Counted from the stretch's first letter, positions 15,193-26,318 are shown. The stretch: 64,000 nt of DNA from Subtercola boreus (GCF_006716115.1 NZ_VFOO01000001.1:3720001-3784000); one strand, 5' to 3'. Notes: generated by a model from the sequence alone, not told the origin. Numbers and translations: made by a program.

Positions 15193-17742
15193 ATGAGAAG
15201 AAAGAATCTGGGCAGGGTGCTCGGCCTCGGGCTGGCTGCGGCTTGCCTCGTCGGTCTGGTGGCGATGCCCGCCACGGCCCAGGCGGCACCCGCCGCAGCG
15301 TGGACGCCGAAGGTGGCCCCGCTCAGTACACCGTGGACGGCCGATGTGTCGCCCACGAACGCCCTGCCCGACTATCCTCGCCCGCAGCTCGCCCGGCCGA
15401 GCGTCGACAAGCCGAAATGGCTGAGCCTCAACGGTCTCTGGCAGTACGCCGGAACCGACGGCTTCACCCCGCCGGCCTTCGGAAAAGACCTCGCCGGCCA
15501 GATCCTGGTGCCGTACCCCACCGAGTCGGCGCTGTCGGGCATCCAGAAGCATGACGAGTTCATGTTCTACCGCAAGACTCTCGACGTTCCGAAGGACTAC
15601 ACGAACCACGACCAGCGCGTGCGGCTGAACTTCGGTGCGGTGAACTACGACGCGACCGTCTACGTGAACGGTACGCAGGTCGCCCGGCACACCGGCGGTT
15701 ACGACGCCTTCAGTGTCGACATCACGGGCGCGCTCCGCGACAAGGGGCAGCAGGAGATCGTGGTGGCCGTGCATTCGCCGGTCGACGACGCGAACATCCC
15801 GGTCGGCAAGCAGCGCAACGACCCCGACGGGATCTTCTACACCGCAGCATCCGGAATCTGGCAGTCGGTCTGGCTCGAGCCGGTGGCGGCGACGAGTGTG
15901 GCCAGCTTCACGGCGACACCGGATGTCGCGTCGAGTTCGTTCGCGATCTCCACGACTCTGAACGGCGACCCGTCCCGCGCGAAGCTCACCGTCGATGTCT
16001 ACGACGGCAAGAAGAAGGTCGCGAGCGGCCGGGCCGACGCCGGTGGCCCGCTGAAGATCACCGTGCCGAAGGCGCACCTCTGGAGCCCCGACGACCCGTT
16101 CCTCTACACCTTCAAGGTGAAGCTCGACGGGCAGGGTTCGAACGACGAGTTCGAGAGCTATGCGGGCCTGCGGTCGATCGCGGTCGCGAACGTCGACGGC
16201 AAGCAGCGCATCACGCTGAACGGCAAGCCGACCTTCCTGCTCTCGACCCTCGACCAGGGCTACTGGCCCGACGGCATCTACACGGCGCCGACGGATGCTG
16301 CGCTGAAGTTCGACATCCAGAAGACGAAGGATCTCGGGTTCAACACGATCCGCAAGCACATCAAGATCGAGCCCGCCCGCTGGTACTACTGGGCCGACAG
16401 GCTCGGGCTGATGGTCTGGCAGGACTCGCCGGCACTGCCGACGGGCCGGAACGGCTCGCTCAGCACCGCCGACAAGGCCAACTTCCGCGCCGAGACCGCG
16501 ACTATGGTCGACCAGCTGAAGAACGTCACGTCGATCATCGGCTGGATCCCGTTCAACGAGGGCTGGGGCCAGTGGAGTGTGCAGGCGGCGTCGGATGTCG
16601 GCGCCCAGGTGAAGGCGCAGGATCCGTCCCGGCTCGTGAACGACCGGTCGGGCTCCAACTGCTGCGACACCCCCGGTGACCCGGGAACGGGCGACATCAT
16701 CGACTGGCACCAGTACCAGGGCCCGGCGCTTCCCGCGCCGGACGCGAAACGGGCATCCATCGACGGTGAGCACGGCGGCCTGACGCTGAGCGTCGAGGGT
16801 CACACCTGGCCGACGGCGACCATCAACCCCTACGGGTCGGTCAAGGATGCCGCTGAGCTGAACGACAAGTACGTGGCCAACACGGCCGTGCTTCGCGACC
16901 AGGGTGCGCCCTACGGCCTGTCGGGTGCGGTCTACACGCAGATCACGGATGTCGAAGGTGAGCAGAACGGCTTCTTCACCTACGACCGCAAGGTCGAGAA
17001 GGTGGACGAGGCGCGCGTTCGCGCCGTGAACCTGCAGGTGATCGCGGCTGGTACCAAGCCGACGCCGCCCGCGCCCCCCGGAACACCCGGGACGGCCGGG
17101 GTGGACAACTACCGGTTCAACGAGACGTCGGGCGTGACCGCCGCCGACTCGGTGGGTGCTGCACCGCTCGGCACGAATCCGCTGACGCTCCGGAACGGTG
17201 CCGCCTTCGGCCCCGGACTCGACGGCAACGCGCTCGTGCTGAACGGCGTGAACCAGTTCGCCGAGAGCGCGAAGACGCTGATCCCGACCGAGAACACGAA
17301 CTACAGTGTCTCGGCCTGGGTGAAGCTCAACGCGGCGGGCGATGCGTTCCAGACGGTGGCGAGTGAGGATGGGGACGCGAACAGCGCCTTCTTCCTGCAG
17401 TACTCGGGTGCCGACAAACGCTGGGCGTTCAGTTTCGCGAGCGTGCGTGCGCTGGCGAACACGGTCGGCGCACCGGTGCCGGGTAAGTGGTACCACCTGG
17501 TGGGCGTGCGGGATGTGACGCACTCGTCGCTGGCGATCTACGTCGACGGGACGCTCTCGGGCAGCGTGGGCATCCTCGGCGGCGGAGACAAGGGAACGGG
17601 CAACTTCGAGATCGGCCGCGGCAAGTTCGGCGGCAACCCGGTCGACTACCTCAACGGTTCGGTCGACGGCGCGAAGATCTTCGACCGCGCCCTCTCGGCC
17701 CCAGAGGTGGCGGCCCTGACGGCGGCCGGCCCCGGCAAGTAA
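15193..17742 (+). CDS. Secreted glycoside hydrolase family 2 protein with C-terminal LamG domain
   Basis: 849 aa from the ATG at 15193, which has AAGGAAG ten bases upstream and gives a clean signal peptide (MRRKNLGRVLGLGLAAACLV...TAQA). An ATG at 15166 is in frame but has no ribosome site. Order: GH2 sugar-binding jelly roll (about res. 50-235), immunoglobulin-like domain (about 235-330), TIM barrel (about 330-620), Pro/Gly linker, LamG/concanavalin-like domain (about 636-849). The barrel has the acid/base Glu in IPFNEGWGQW (Glu456) and a likely nucleophile in DGEHGG (Glu526). It should cleave a beta-galactosidic or related glycoside outside the cell. The exact linkage is unknown. Confidence 0.87.
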   Translation: MRRKNLGRVLGLGLAAACLVGLVAMPATAQAAPAAAWTPKVAPLSTPWTADVSPTNALPDYPRPQLARPSVDKPKWLSLNGLWQYAGTDGFTPPAFGKDLAGQILVPYPTESALSGIQKHDEFMFYRKTLDVPKDYTNHDQRVRLNFGAVNYDATVYVNGTQVARHTGGYDAFSVDITGALRDKGQQEIVVAVHSPVDDANIPVGKQRNDPDGIFYTAASGIWQSVWLEPVAATSVASFTATPDVASSSFAISTTLNGDPSRAKLTVDVYDGKKKVASGRADAGGPLKITVPKAHLWSPDDPFLYTFKVKLDGQGSNDEFESYAGLRSIAVANVDGKQRITLNGKPTFLLSTLDQGYWPDGIYTAPTDAALKFDIQKTKDLGFNTIRKHIKIEPARWYYWADRLGLMVWQDSPALPTGRNGSLSTADKANFRAETATMVDQLKNVTSIIGWIPFNEGWGQWSVQAASDVGAQVKAQDPSRLVNDRSGSNCCDTPGDPGTGDIIDWHQYQGPALPAPDAKRASIDGEHGGLTLSVEGHTWPTATINPYGSVKDAAELNDKYVANTAVLRDQGAPYGLSGAVYTQITDVEGEQNGFFTYDRKVEKVDEARVRAVNLQVIAAGTKPTPPAPPGTPGTAGVDNYRFNETSGVTAADSVGAAPLGTNPLTLRNGAAFGPGLDGNALVLNGVNQFAESAKTLIPTENTNYSVSAWVKLNAAGDAFQTVASEDGDANSAFFLQYSGADKRWAFSFASVRALANTVGAPVPGKWYHLVGVRDVTHSSLAIYVDGTLSGSVGILGGGDKGTGNFEIGRGKFGGNPVDYLNGSVDGAKIFDRALSAPEVAALTAAGPGK

Positions 17743-17769
17743 CCGCACCCCCCACCCCACCCCCCACCT

Positions 17770-17831
17770 CATCGAGTGGGCAGTTTGGGCCTCAAACCTC
17801 CGGTTTTAGGGCCCAAACTGCCCACTCGATG
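17770..17831. repeat. 62-bp palindromic intergenic element, copy A
   Basis: Arms of more than 20 bp begin ATCGAGTGGGCAGTTTGGGC (17771-17790) and are repeated exactly in reverse complement up to 17830. The inner part CTCAAACC/GGTTTTAG continues the stem with one mismatch, leaving a TCC tip, so the whole unit folds into one hairpin. It lies between the convergent GH2 and acetyltransferase genes. The same arm sequence recurs at 38.6 kb (copy B). Confidence 0.85.
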
Positions 17832-17847
17832 GTTTGTGGAGGGGGGG

Positions 17848-18336
17848 TCAGAGGGGGAGGCGCATGGTGGTGAGGTCGAGCCAGCGGCCGAACTTGATGC
17901 CGACCTCGCGCACGGTGCCGCAGTGCTCGAAGCCGAAGGAGGCGTGCAGGCGGATGGATGCCGCGTTCCCGGCTTCGATGTCTGCGACGACCACGTGGTA
18001 GTCGCCGGCGCGGGCGCGCTCGATCAGTGCGCCGAGCAGTTCACGGCCGAGGCCCCGGCCGGTCGCGTCTGGGTGGAGATAGATGGAGTCCTCGACAGTG
18101 TGACGGAAACCGCTCTTCGTGTGCCACGCGCTGAGGCTGGCATAGCCCAGCAGCTCGTCGCCCTCCACGGCCACCAGCACCGCGAAACCCTGCCGCCGGT
18201 GCGACTCCAGCCACCCCGCGCGCTCCGCCAGGTCGACGGGTTCGTCGGTCCAGATCGCGACGGAGTTCTCGATGGCGTCGTTGTGGATCGCGAGGATGGC
18301 TGGTAGATCATCCGGAGTCGCGTCTCGAATCTGCAT
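17848..18336 (-). CDS. GNAT N-acetyltransferase, phosphinothricin-acetyltransferase-like
   Basis: 162 aa starting at the ATG behind a perfect GGGAGG ribosome site; longer in-frame readings upstream have no coding character. Single GNAT fold: IRDATPDDLPAILAIHNDAI at the N-terminus, the acetyl-CoA pyrophosphate loop GRGLGRELL (about res. 93-101) and a C-terminal NAASIRLHASFGFEHCGTVRE. The WTDEPVDLAER segment and the ending resemble the Pat/MnaT group, which acetylates phosphinothricin, methionine sulfoximine or related amino acids. A true in vivo substrate is not known. Confidence 0.85.
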   Translation of the reverse strand: MQIRDATPDDLPAILAIHNDAIENSVAIWTDEPVDLAERAGWLESHRRQGFAVLVAVEGDELLGYASLSAWHTKSGFRHTVEDSIYLHPDATGRGLGRELLGALIERARAGDYHVVVADIEAGNAASIRLHASFGFEHCGTVREVGIKFGRWLDLTTMRLPL

Positions 18337-18462
18337 GGTGCCTCCCGCCTGCAACTCTAGGGCGGAGGCCGGCCGAGCGGGATGCGGCCACCCGCCGGGC
18401 GGCGGGACGCCGTACATTTGAGGGGCGAGGTCGCGTCGGCCCCGCACGCGAGGAGGTGTGGC

Positions 18463-19086
18463 GTGGCAGGCAGGAGGTCGAGGCTCGGCGCGCTGTTCCG
18501 CCGCAACCGGCTCCCCCTTCTGCCGATCGACTCTGCCGTTGTCGCCCGCGCAGTGGACGAGGGTGTGCTCATCACCCGCCTCGCGCTCACGATGGCCACG
18601 AAGAACTTCATCATCGTGGGGTCGATACGGGAGGATCGGGCGTTCGACAGCGAGAGCGCGCGGGTGTTCGTGCGTTCTGAGCTCATCGACCTGGCGCTGG
18701 AGCAGGTCAGCTACGCGAGGCGCATGCGCGCAGAGTCCGCGACGCTAGTCGCGAAGAAGCGCAAGTCGGGCACGCAGACCGAGGAGGCGGGTGAGGAGCT
18801 GCGGCTGCTGACCCAGCGGCGGGTGACGTATTCGGCGCTGGCCTCTGAACTCACCCGGCTGCGCGGCGTTCCGAGCGTCGTCGACGAGGTCGTCGAGACG
18901 GCCAGGGAGAGTGCGTGGAGCGAGGTGCGCGCGAACGTCGAGGGGCGGCTCGACCGGGTGGCGGGTTCTGCGACTGAAGCCGACTACGCGCAGAAGCGGG
19001 CGGGGCGAATGATGGCCCTCCGCCACATCGACCTGCAGGCGCTCGGGCGCAACACTCCGGGCCGGGCGGCCCCGAAGCTGCGTTGA
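18463..19086 (+). CDS. Conserved hypothetical protein
   Basis: 207 aa from a GTG with AGGAGG six bases upstream. The product is rich in Arg, Ala and Glu, with long predicted helices (DLALEQVSYARRMRAESATLV; about res. 60-165) and a basic C-terminus ending RAAPKLR. There is no signal peptide or membrane span, and no motif I recognise. Its stop codon is embedded in the first HAIR operator of the downstream clp gene, so both genes could form one heat-shock-linked unit, but it has its own ribosome site and a different promoter region. Confidence 0.7.
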   Translation: MAGRRSRLGALFRRNRLPLLPIDSAVVARAVDEGVLITRLALTMATKNFIIVGSIREDRAFDSESARVFVRSELIDLALEQVSYARRMRAESATLVAKKRKSGTQTEEAGEELRLLTQRRVTYSALASELTRLRGVPSVVDEVVETARESAWSEVRANVEGRLDRVAGSATEADYAQKRAGRMMALRHIDLQALGRNTPGRAAPKLR

Positions 19087-19102
19087 GTCGAGTCGACTCA
19101 AG
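19082..19102 (+). promoter_or_regulatory. HAIR element 1 (HspR operator)
   Basis: GTTGAGT-N7-ACTCAAG matches 13 of 14 positions of the HspR inverted repeat consensus CTTGAGT-N7-ACTCAAG. It overlaps the stop codon of the preceding gene and lies about 80 bp before the clp start. HspR, with DnaK as co-repressor, silences chaperone genes in actinobacteria. Confidence 0.8.
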
Positions 19103-19145
19103 TTTTTCGCGAACCCGGGAATGCGGCCCGGGGGTCCTACGTTGA

Positions 19146-19166
19146 CATGAGTCGAGGGCACTCACG
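19146..19166 (+). promoter_or_regulatory. HAIR element 2 (HspR operator)
   Basis: CATGAGT-N7-ACTCACG is a second, weaker match to the HAIR consensus, centred 64 bp downstream of the first and just before the AGGAGG ribosome site (19172-19177) of the clp gene. Two copies at one promoter is the classical arrangement for HspR-controlled genes. Confidence 0.7.
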
Positions 19167-19183
19167 TTTCATCAGGAGGACAC

Positions 19184-21823
<2,640 letters not shown>

Positions 21824-21856
21824 CCCCCGCGCCGCAGCTCGCCCCTCGCCCCCCTC

Positions 21857-21894
21857 GCGAAGCCCGGGCCCCCTCACGGGAGCCCGGGCTTCGC
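21857..21894 (+). terminator. GC hairpin after the clp gene
   Basis: GCGAAGCCCGGGC (21857-21869) and its exact reverse complement (21882-21894) make a 13-bp stem with a 12-base loop, 34 bp after the stop codon. There is no T-run, as usual for actinobacterial intrinsic terminators. It probably ends the clp transcript. Confidence 0.6.
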
Positions 21895-21913
21895 TGCGCC
21901 CGGTCGCGCCCAG

Positions 21914-21985
21914 CGGTTGCGCTGCGGTTTGTCGCTTCCGCGGGTGCGCGCGCAGGCGCGGAAGCGACAAACGTGCGCGGAACCG
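21914..21985. repeat. 72-bp palindromic repeat, copy D1
   Basis: Outer arms CGGTT (21914-21918) / AACCG (21981-21985) surround the inner perfect stem GTTTGTCGCTTCCGCG (21927-21942) / reverse complement (21957-21972). A unit of exactly the same length, with nearly the same left half and same right boundary, lies at 22626-22697. The pair brackets one gene in direct orientation. Confidence 0.75.
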
Positions 21986-22018
21986 CGCGCGATTCGCCCG
22001 CGGCGCCGCGGGGCGGGG

Positions 22019-22594
22019 TCAGCGCGGAGTGGCGGGCTGCGTCGCCTTGGCGCAGTTGAGCAGGGCGGGGCCGGAGGGGGTGCCGTAGCTGTACTCCCAC
22101 TGGAGATCCTGGGTGTACCCGGTCGTCGCGACCGTGGCGTCCGCCCCGAGTGAACCGTGCAGCCCCGTGATCTCGGGGGACTGCCGCACCTGCACCAGCA
22201 GCGTGTCCGAGGCGCCCGCGGCGATGGCGCTCGAGTTGTAGACGAAGGTCTCGCCTGCTTCGTACGGGTCCGCGGTCGGTTCGAACGACCATCCGTTGCT
22301 CGTCGACGACACAGACTCCACGGTGAGCCCGTCGGGCAGGCAGAAGCCGAGCAGGATGCCGACATACTCGCCCGGCGAGCTCGCGGGCAGCTCCGGCAGG
22401 CCGGTGAGCGTCAGCACGAACGACAGCACTGACGGATCGGTGCCCTGGATCGGGCCGGACTCCGCGAGCACGAGATCAGCACCGCTTGCGACGGCCGCCG
22501 GGGCCGCGACGGCCAGCGCCAGCACGGGCACGCCCCACGCGGCTGTCGCCAGCACGGTGCGTCGGCGGATGTCGCGGGTTGTCGTCGGCTCCAT
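22019..22594 (-). CDS. Tat-exported hypothetical protein
   Basis: 191 aa from the ATG at 22594. The N-terminus has a twin-arginine signal (RRRTVLATAAWGVPVLALAV, about res. 10-29) ending APAAVAS, so a folded protein is exported. The mature 155 residues look like an all-beta domain with many Thr/Ser/Gly (LSFVLTLTGLPELPASSPGE, DTLLVQVRQSPEITGLHG). Similar short 'RRTVL...AWxVPV' exported proteins are common in Microbacteriaceae, with no known role. It is bracketed by two copies of a 72-bp palindromic repeat. Confidence 0.72.
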   Translation of the reverse strand: MEPTTTRDIRRRTVLATAAWGVPVLALAVAAPAAVASGADLVLAESGPIQGTDPSVLSFVLTLTGLPELPASSPGEYVGILLGFCLPDGLTVESVSSTSNGWSFEPTADPYEAGETFVYNSSAIAAGASDTLLVQVRQSPEITGLHGSLGADATVATTGYTQDLQWEYSYGTPSGPALLNCAKATQPATPR

Positions 22595-22625
22595 GCGCCA
22601 GAGTCTAGCGGGGCACCCCCGCAAC

Positions 22626-22697
22626 CGGTTCCGCTGCGGTTTGTCGCTTCCGCACCCGCGCGCGCACCCGCGCTAGCGACAAACGTGCGCGTAACCG
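22626..22697. repeat. 72-bp palindromic repeat, copy D2
   Basis: Same architecture as D1: CGGTT (22626-22630) / AACCG (22693-22697) outside, GTTTGTCGCT (22639-22648) / AGCGACAAAC (22675-22684) inside. The inner stem is shorter because the right arm has diverged. The shared left half CGCTGCGGTTTGTCGCTTCC is identical in both copies. Confidence 0.72.
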
Positions 22698-22759
22698 ACG
22701 AAGTAGGAGCGGGAGGGTGCGCGGCGCGCGAGGGGGAGGCGTAAGCGCGAGGGGGGCGC

Positions 22760-23012
22760 GGCGGCGCGGCGGGGGTGGCGCGCGCACGGTGGCGGGGCCG
22801 GGGTCGCGCGAAGCGCGGCGGTGTCAGCGGGCACAGCGGCGCGGCTCGGGCGGCGCGGCGGGGGTGGTGCGGGCACGGCGGCGCGGCTCGGGCGGCGCGG
22901 CGGGGGTGGTGCGGGCACGGCGACGCGGCTCGGGCGGCGCGGGTGGCGCGGGTGGCGCGCGCACGGTGGCGGGGCCGGGGGTGGCGCGGGCTCGGCGGCG
23001 TCAGCGGGCACG
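22760..23012. repeat. Extreme-GC compound minisatellite
   Basis: A 42-bp unit beginning GCAC(A/G)GCGGCGCGGCTCG (22831 and 22873) is present in two nearly identical copies and a diverged third (22915-22960). A longer segment GGCGCGCGCACGGTGGCGGG appears on both sides (near 22776 and 22952). The stretch is almost pure G/C with G-runs on the plus strand. It lies directly downstream of the frameshifted minus-strand gene and holds no credible gene. Confidence 0.7.
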
Positions 23013-23937
23013 GCGGAGGGGCACGCCGGCGGGGCGGAGCAGCGCGGCGAGGCGCGACGGGCTGTTCGCCCGCTGCCAGTCCCAGCGTCTCACCGACATC
23101 GGGAGTGCCCTCAGGCGGTCCTCCCGCACCTTCTCCTGGTAGACGACCTCGCCCGGGGTGGCCCTTGAGGTATTCGGGCTTGAGGTACTTCTGGCGGCCA
23201 TCGATCTCCCCGACCAGCCGGATGCCCGGCCAGTGGAAGTCGGTCGCGCCGATGAAACCGTCGGCGTCGGAGAATTCGGACTGGAGTTCGGGCATCACGA
23301 GACCCGCAATCTGCATACTCACCCGGCTTGCCGATTCGGCCGGCGAGTCTGCCAGGTCGGTGCAGAAGTCGATGACCATCTCTGCGCGGTGCCTGCCCCG
23401 AGTGATGCCCGCGGCGTCGAGGCCAGCGCGCAGATGATCTTTCGTCAGACGGTCTCTCCGTTTGCGATGGAGCACATGGTCTGCCGAGGCGACCGCCGAC
23501 CCAAAGGATGCGGAGGCGGCGAGATCGGCCGTCGTGCGCGCAACCGAGGTCACGAGCATCCCGTTCACCTCGACGATCTCGGCCGAGTCCAACCGGGTCG
23601 GATGGGCCACTGTACCCGCCCGGGAACGCCCACCCGACGTGCGTTCCATCAGTCGGTGGATGTCGCTCGGCCACGATCCGAGGATCGGCATCCCGTGCAC
23701 GACCGCAGCCGACCAGTGCGACAGTATCGGGCGGGCGCCGGCTGCGATGGACGCTGCGCGGCAGAGCGCGAGGTACTGCTGAGCTTCGTCCATCGCACAC
23801 CAGCTGCCTTCAGCGATAGACGTGCCGGGCCGGAGCCGACGGAGCGATCCTCGGGTGGCGGCGCGCGCGAGCTCGCGGCGGTGGCCCTCGGCGCGCTCCA
23901 CCTCGCGAACGGTGGTGAGTTCGGGGTCGTTCGACAT
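23001..23937 (-). pseudogene. Frameshifted AbiEi/DUF559-like protein gene
   Basis: From the ATG at 23937 the frame codes a helical N-terminal region, an internal domain (HWSAAVVHGMPILGSW; SVARTTADLAA) and the start of an endonuclease-like C-terminal domain (GATDFHWPGIRLVGEIDGRQ, then KYLKPEYLK). At about 23162-23165 one extra base in a GGGCC context throws the frame. The expected continuation (PGEVVYQEKVREDRLRALPM... to the stop at 23001) is present in the next frame. The unframed product would be about 310 aa, typical for the family. It is a recent pseudogene or a sequencing error; reading straight on through the minisatellite would be meaningless. The Asp/Glu core of the nuclease-like fold is intact on the two sides of the break. 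Confidence 0.75.
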
Positions 23938-24033
23938 CGTCATGTTCCGACACTGGCCGAACGGCACCGCAACGCGGCAGCGCGCAGGGCTATCTGTGGA
24001 CAACTCGCTGGTTGCTTCGTCCTGTGGACGAGC

Positions 24034-24165
24034 TCAGTCCTCGGGCAGAGGGGCCGCCAGGGTGATGACCGGAACGGACCAGGGATCGGGCGCGGCGAGG
24101 AGCCGACTTTCGACGTCGGAATCAGCCGGAGCGCCCGGGCCTGCCCGGGTCTCCTCGGAGCCCAT
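24034..24165 (-). CDS. Possible 43-aa small protein
   Basis: An ATG-initiated frame gives an acidic, proline-containing peptide (ESRLLAAPDPWSVPVITLAA-like core, end PLPED). Codon use is consistent with coding. No clear Shine-Dalgarno, but TACACT lies eight bases upstream on the minus strand, which would allow a near-leaderless mRNA. The remainder of the 390-bp interval between the frameshifted gene and the GntR gene shows nothing else. Confidence 0.35.
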   Translation of the reverse strand: MGSEETRAGPGAPADSDVESRLLAAPDPWSVPVITLAAPLPED

Positions 24166-24328
24166 GGGGCCTGAGTGTAGCCCCCCGCGAACGGGTCCCG
24201 AGCAGGCATCACCTCATCTTTCGGCGGACGCTGATCCCGCGACGGCCGGTCCCTGGACTCGGACGAGTGAGCACACTGCGGCAGGGCGCGGCGGGTGGCC
24301 CGCACCGGTGCCGTGACACACTGGGAAC

Positions 24329-25021
24329 ATGAGCTTCCCCGACGTTCCGCGCCGCGAACTGCTGGGGCAGGCCGTCGCCTCGGTGATCCGCGACCAGATC
24401 CTCCGGGGCGAGATCCACCAGGGGGAGCGGCTCGCGCTCGCGCCGCTGTCGATCAAGATGAACATGAGCATCACGCCTGTGCGCGAGGCGCTGCTGCTCC
24501 TGGCGCAGGACGGCTGGGTGGCCCACGAAGCCCACCGCGGTTTCAAGGTCTCACCCATCCGTCGGCAGGACGTGATCGACACCTACCTGATGTGGGCCTC
24601 CGCCGAGGGTGAGCTCTCGGCGCGCGCGGCCCTCAAACGGTCGGCTGCCGATGTCGAGGTGCTCCGGATGATCGACCAGCGTCTCGGCGAGATGGACGAC
24701 CACCACACGGAGGCGGCGCTCGCGGTGAACTCCGAACTCCACGGCGCGGTGCACCGGATCGCCGATGCCCCGAAGCTCAGCTGGTTCTCGGATGCCGCTG
24801 TGCGCCTCGTGCCGCTGCGCTTCAACGATTCGTTCCCGTCGGTTCCCGGCTGGGCCGAAGTCAACCGCTACGGGCACACGCCCATCATCGATGCGATCGA
24901 GTCGGGGGACGAGCAGCGCGCCCGCGAACTGATGCACGCGCACTTCATGACCACGGCCACCCTGCTGCTCGAGCAGCTCGACCAGATCTCGTTCTGGGAC
25001 GAGCCCCCCGCGGACGCCTGA
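24329..25021 (+). CDS. GntR-family regulator with FCD ligand domain
   Basis: 230 aa. N-terminal winged helix (about res. 10-75: IRDQILRGEIHQGERLALAPL, MSITPVREALLLLAQDGWV) and an all-helical FCD domain (about 85-220) with candidate metal/ligand residues in NSELHGAVHRIA and HTPIIDAIESGDEQRARELMHAHF. FCD regulators usually sense carboxylic acids and control adjacent catabolic genes. Its 3' end faces that of the nine-gene amidohydrolase operon 10 bp away, so it is the best candidate regulator there. Its family also binds TGGTC-N-GACCA-type palindromes such as those in the acyl-CoA island further right. Confidence 0.88.
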   Translation: MSFPDVPRRELLGQAVASVIRDQILRGEIHQGERLALAPLSIKMNMSITPVREALLLLAQDGWVAHEAHRGFKVSPIRRQDVIDTYLMWASAEGELSARAALKRSAADVEVLRMIDQRLGEMDDHHTEAALAVNSELHGAVHRIADAPKLSWFSDAAVRLVPLRFNDSFPSVPGWAEVNRYGHTPIIDAIESGDEQRARELMHAHFMTTATLLLEQLDQISFWDEPPADA

Positions 25022-25031
25022 CCCCAGGCCG

Positions 25032-26318
25032 TCAGGCGGCCGCCACGGCGGCGCGGGAGTAGGCCTTCAGGTCGAAGGCGGGGTCGACGGCCTGGGCGGG
25101 GGTGAGGGGAAGGCGGTTGCCGAGGATGCGCCGCGCGGCGAGGTGGTCGGCCGTACTGTTGACGGATTCCACGCCGAGCAGGGTGTCACCGCGGAAGCAG
25201 AAGACCGAGAACTTGCCGGAGGCGGGGTCGCCTCGAGTGAAGGTGGTGGCCGCGACATCCACCATGCCGGCGATCTGCAGTTTGTTGGCGCCCTGCTGCG
25301 ACCAGAACCACGGCAGCTCGACGTACTCGATGGGGGTGCCGGTGAGGGTCTTCGCCAGCACTTTGGCCTGGTCGACCGCGTTCTGCACGGATTCCAGGCG
25401 CGTCATCGTGCCGGTGTGGGCGTTGGGATAGCTGCAGCAGTCGCCGATGGCGTAGATGGACGGGTCGCTGGTGCGGAGGAAGGCGTCGACGACGATTCCA
25501 TTCGTGACGGTGAGGCCCGCGGCATCCGCGAGCTCGGCGTTCGGCAGCACGCCGATGCCGACGACGACGATGTCAGCCGGGTAGACCTCGCCGCCCGCGC
25601 CGACGCCGGCGGTGACCCGCCCGCCGCCCGGCCCGCCGCCGCCCTGCAGCGCGACGATGCCCTCGCCCAGGCGGATGTCGATGCGCTCCGCCCCGTGCAG
25701 CCCGGCGAAGTGCGAGGACATCGGCGGCGTCAGCACGCGGCCCATGATGCGCTCGCCCTGTTCGAGAACGGTGACGTCGAGGCCGCGGGCGGCGGCTCCG
25801 GCCGCGAACTCGAGCCCGATGAATCCGCCGCCGACCACGAGCGCGCTGCGGGCAGAGGCCAGCTCTTCGCGGAGCTCCTGCGCGTCGTCGAGCGTGCGGA
25901 GGTAGTGCACTCCGGCCAGGTCCGCCCCCTCGATGGAGAGCCGGCGGTTGCGTGCACCGGTTGCGAAGACGAGCACGTCGTAGGCGAACACCTCGCCGGT
26001 GTCGGTGGTGACGGTACGGGCGGATCGATCGAGCGAGCTCACCGTGACCCCGGGGTGGAACGTCACGTCGAGTTCGCTGAAGAACCTGTCCGCCCGGAGC
26101 GGCAGAGCACTCGCGTCGGCTCCCTCGGCGATGAAGTCCTTCGAGAGCGGCGGGCGCTGGTAGGGCAGGTGCGTTTCCGAGGCGAACACGTCGATTGCGC
26201 CGGGGTATCCCTCGGCGCGCAGCGAGTCGGCGAGTTGGATGCCCGCCTGACCGCCACCCAGAATGACCACGCCCGCTGCGGCACCACGGCCAGCCCCGCC
26301 CGAGCCCGCCCCGCTCAC
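25032..26318 (-). CDS. FAD-dependent ferredoxin reductase (rubredoxin/putidaredoxin reductase type)
   Basis: 428 aa from the GTG overlapping the ferredoxin stop (GTGA). FAD Rossmann motif VVILGGGQAGIQLADSLRA at the N-terminus, LPYQRPPLSKDF near res. 55, the NAD-binding second Rossmann SALVVGGGFIGLEFA (about 150-165), the FAD-binding IYAIGDCC and a C-terminal thioredoxin-reductase-like interface (PWFWSQQGANKLQIAG). It takes electrons from NAD(P)H to the [2Fe-2S] ferredoxin encoded just upstream. Such pairs normally supply a P450 or Rieske oxygenase, but neither is in the window. Last gene of the operon. Confidence 0.9.
   Translation of the reverse strand: MSGAGSGGAGRGAAAGVVILGGGQAGIQLADSLRAEGYPGAIDVFASETHLPYQRPPLSKDFIAEGADASALPLRADRFFSELDVTFHPGVTVSSLDRSARTVTTDTGEVFAYDVLVFATGARNRRLSIEGADLAGVHYLRTLDDAQELREELASARSALVVGGGFIGLEFAAGAAARGLDVTVLEQGERIMGRVLTPPMSSHFAGLHGAERIDIRLGEGIVALQGGGGPGGGRVTAGVGAGGEVYPADIVVVGIGVLPNAELADAAGLTVTNGIVVDAFLRTSDPSIYAIGDCCSYPNAHTGTMTRLESVQNAVDQAKVLAKTLTGTPIEYVELPWFWSQQGANKLQIAGMVDVAATTFTRGDPASGKFSVFCFRGDTLLGVESVNSTADHLAARRILGNRLPLTPAQAVDPAFDLKAYSRAAVAAA

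Noticed and set aside
15115-17772. An 885-codon open frame on the minus strand opposite the GH2 gene
   Set aside because: It mirrors the GH2 codons, is Arg/Val-rich without domains, and is the usual antisense artefact of high-GC third positions.
17770-17831. Canonical rho-independent terminator
   Set aside because: The stem is far longer than usual, lacks a T-run, and the same arm recurs at 38.6 kb, so a repeat-element reading is preferred, although terminator activity is possible.
22831-22960. Repeated G/C-rich units resembling a CRISPR array
   Set aside because: Units abut with no unique spacers, are almost pure G/C and are only two to three in number; no cas genes are present.
22411-24003. 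530-codon frame through the minisatellite and the Tat-protein gene
   Set aside because: It results from the single-base frameshift near 23162; the true domain end lies in the neighbouring frame and stops at 23001.
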